Shown here: in pieces, positions 61,604-64,000 of the stretch | Numbering within the stretch: the first letter of the stretch is position 1 | Layout of the letters: each line of letters begins with the position of its first letter | Assembly: GCF_004295345.1 (NCBI RefSeq) | Contig: NZ_CP036200.1 | Location: forward strand, 2,588,501 to 2,652,500 | Source of the DNA: Shewanella maritima | GTDB taxonomy: Bacteria; Pseudomonadota; Gammaproteobacteria; Enterobacterales; Shewanellaceae | Length of the DNA stretch: 64,000 nucleotides | Direction of reading: 5' to 3' | The notes under the pieces: model-generated | Told to the model about the DNA's origin: nothing | What the model saw: the letters and a program-made list of their open reading frames with translations, nothing else | Database searches by the model: none | Position numbers and translations under genes: made by a program

Positions 61604-61745
61604 ACAGATTCACTTTCGAGTGAGTCACAAAATTTAAAACTCATTGATGTTCATACGACACAAGTTAATTTGAATTGATGATTCAGTTTAAATTGACGCA
61701 TGACAGTAGAATTCATTGAGTCGAACGAAAGTTCGTAAAAACTTT

Positions 61746-63295
<1,550 letters not shown>

Positions 63296-63611
63296 TCGAC
63301 ACGAATTTAGACTTTGTTGAGTGTTCACACAGATAACTTGTCGCTTCTTTTATAAGAAGTGAGAGTCAAATGCGCCGCGAGCCGGTTAGCATTGTTCTTT
63401 AACAATTTGGAAAGCTGATAGTATTTTTATGTGAAAACATAAAATGCGAAATAATTGAGTTCTCAAAACACTATTTAAGTGTCTTGAATATTCTAAAACT
63501 AAGGCGATACACATGAATGAGTTTACTCATTGGTGTGATTTATCAAATAAACCAGCTAGTCACCTATGTGGCTTGAATGACTTACATTAGTAAGACTCAT
63601 TTGGGTTGTAT
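63296..63611 (+). other. 16S-23S internal transcribed spacer without tRNA
   Basis: The 316-nt spacer holds the downstream strand of the pre-16S stem (63302-63333), a second boxA TGTTCTTTAACAA (63393-63405) and several AT-rich hairpins such as TTTTATGTG/CACATAAAA-like sequence near 63425-63445. I find no cloverleaf, so neither the Ile-Ala pair nor the Glu tRNA is present. Confidence 0.8.
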
Positions 63612-64000
63612 GGTTAAGTGACTAAGCGTATACGGTGGATGCCTTGGCAGTCAGAGGCGATGAAGGACGTAGTAACTTGCGAAAAGCGTTGGCGAGCTAG
63701 TAACAAGCATTTGAGTCAACGATGTCCGAATGGGGAAACCCAATTGCATAAGCAATTATCCTAACGTGAATACATAGCGTTAGGAGGCAAACCCGGGGAA
63801 CTGAAACATCTAAGTACCCGGAGGAAAAGAAATCAACCGAGATTCCCCTAGTAGCGGCGAGCGAACGGGGATTAGCCCTTAAGTCATTGGGGTGTTAGTG
63901 GAATGTGTTGGAAAGCACAGCGGCACAGGGTGATAGCCCCGTACATGAAAACTAACCAGTGATGAAATCGAGTAAGGCGGGACACGTGACATCCTGTCTG
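63612..64000 (+). rRNA. rrl: 23S ribosomal RNA, 5' part
   Basis: It starts GGTTAAGTGACTAAGCGTA, followed by CGGTGGATGCCTTGGCAGTC and GGCGATGAAGGACGT, the conserved 5' end of 23S. It continues past the window end, so only the first 389 nt are seen. Confidence 0.97.

Overview
The window reads as a chromosomal segment of a gammaproteobacterium, most likely Shewanella or a close relative in the Alteromonadales. This rests on the 16S rRNA text (61746-63295), E. coli-like ribosomal proteins, the gene order murB-birA-coaA-tRNAs-tufB, an argECBFGH cluster, and a ccm cluster with a small cytochrome c5 between its two divergent halves. It is a housekeeping region. I see no insertion sequence, prophage, CRISPR array or attachment site.

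Layout. 1-3633: the 3' part of an unusual gene fusing a Clp-type AAA+ domain, a receiver-like domain and a soluble FtsH-type AAA+/zinc peptidase. Its frame is open to the left edge, so the true start lies outside. 3767-6773: murB and birA (overlapping) facing coaA across a two-way terminator. 6949-8668: tRNA-Thr, tRNA-Tyr, tRNA-Gly and tufB. 8730-20872: secE-nusG, rplKAJL and rpoBC. 20903-25409: the str operon rpsL-rpsG-fusA-tufA. 25428-39460: the S10, spc and alpha operons, with their leader regulatory sites, in the classical order and with no gene missing.

39640-51380: cinA, a DUF1439 lipoprotein, ppc, argE, and the divergent argCBFG-argH. Tandem ARG-box-like sites lie between argE and argC. 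51430-52071: a secreted CpcT/CpeT-family protein. 52265-61181: cytochrome c maturation. ccmABCDE and ccmI lie on the minus strand. The monoheme cytochrome c5, ccmFGH and a TlpA-like thioredoxin lie on the plus strand. 61285-64000: the start of an rrn operon with two promoters, boxA, 16S, a spacer without tRNA, and the first 389 bases of 23S.

The genes work together as expected. The central 30 kb supplies ribosomal proteins, RNA polymerase and elongation factors under autogenous control (L1, L10, L4, S8 and S4 leader sites, visible with varying certainty). The arg cluster makes arginine from N-acetylglutamyl phosphate onward. The ccm cluster exports heme, charges CcmE and attaches heme to apocytochromes such as the c5 encoded inside the cluster.

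The one feature that looks new to me is the first gene. It puts a Clp-like unfoldase module, a degenerate receiver and an FtsH-like protease with no membrane anchor and an altered pore loop in one chain. All calls come from reading the sequence and recalling family motifs. No database search was run.
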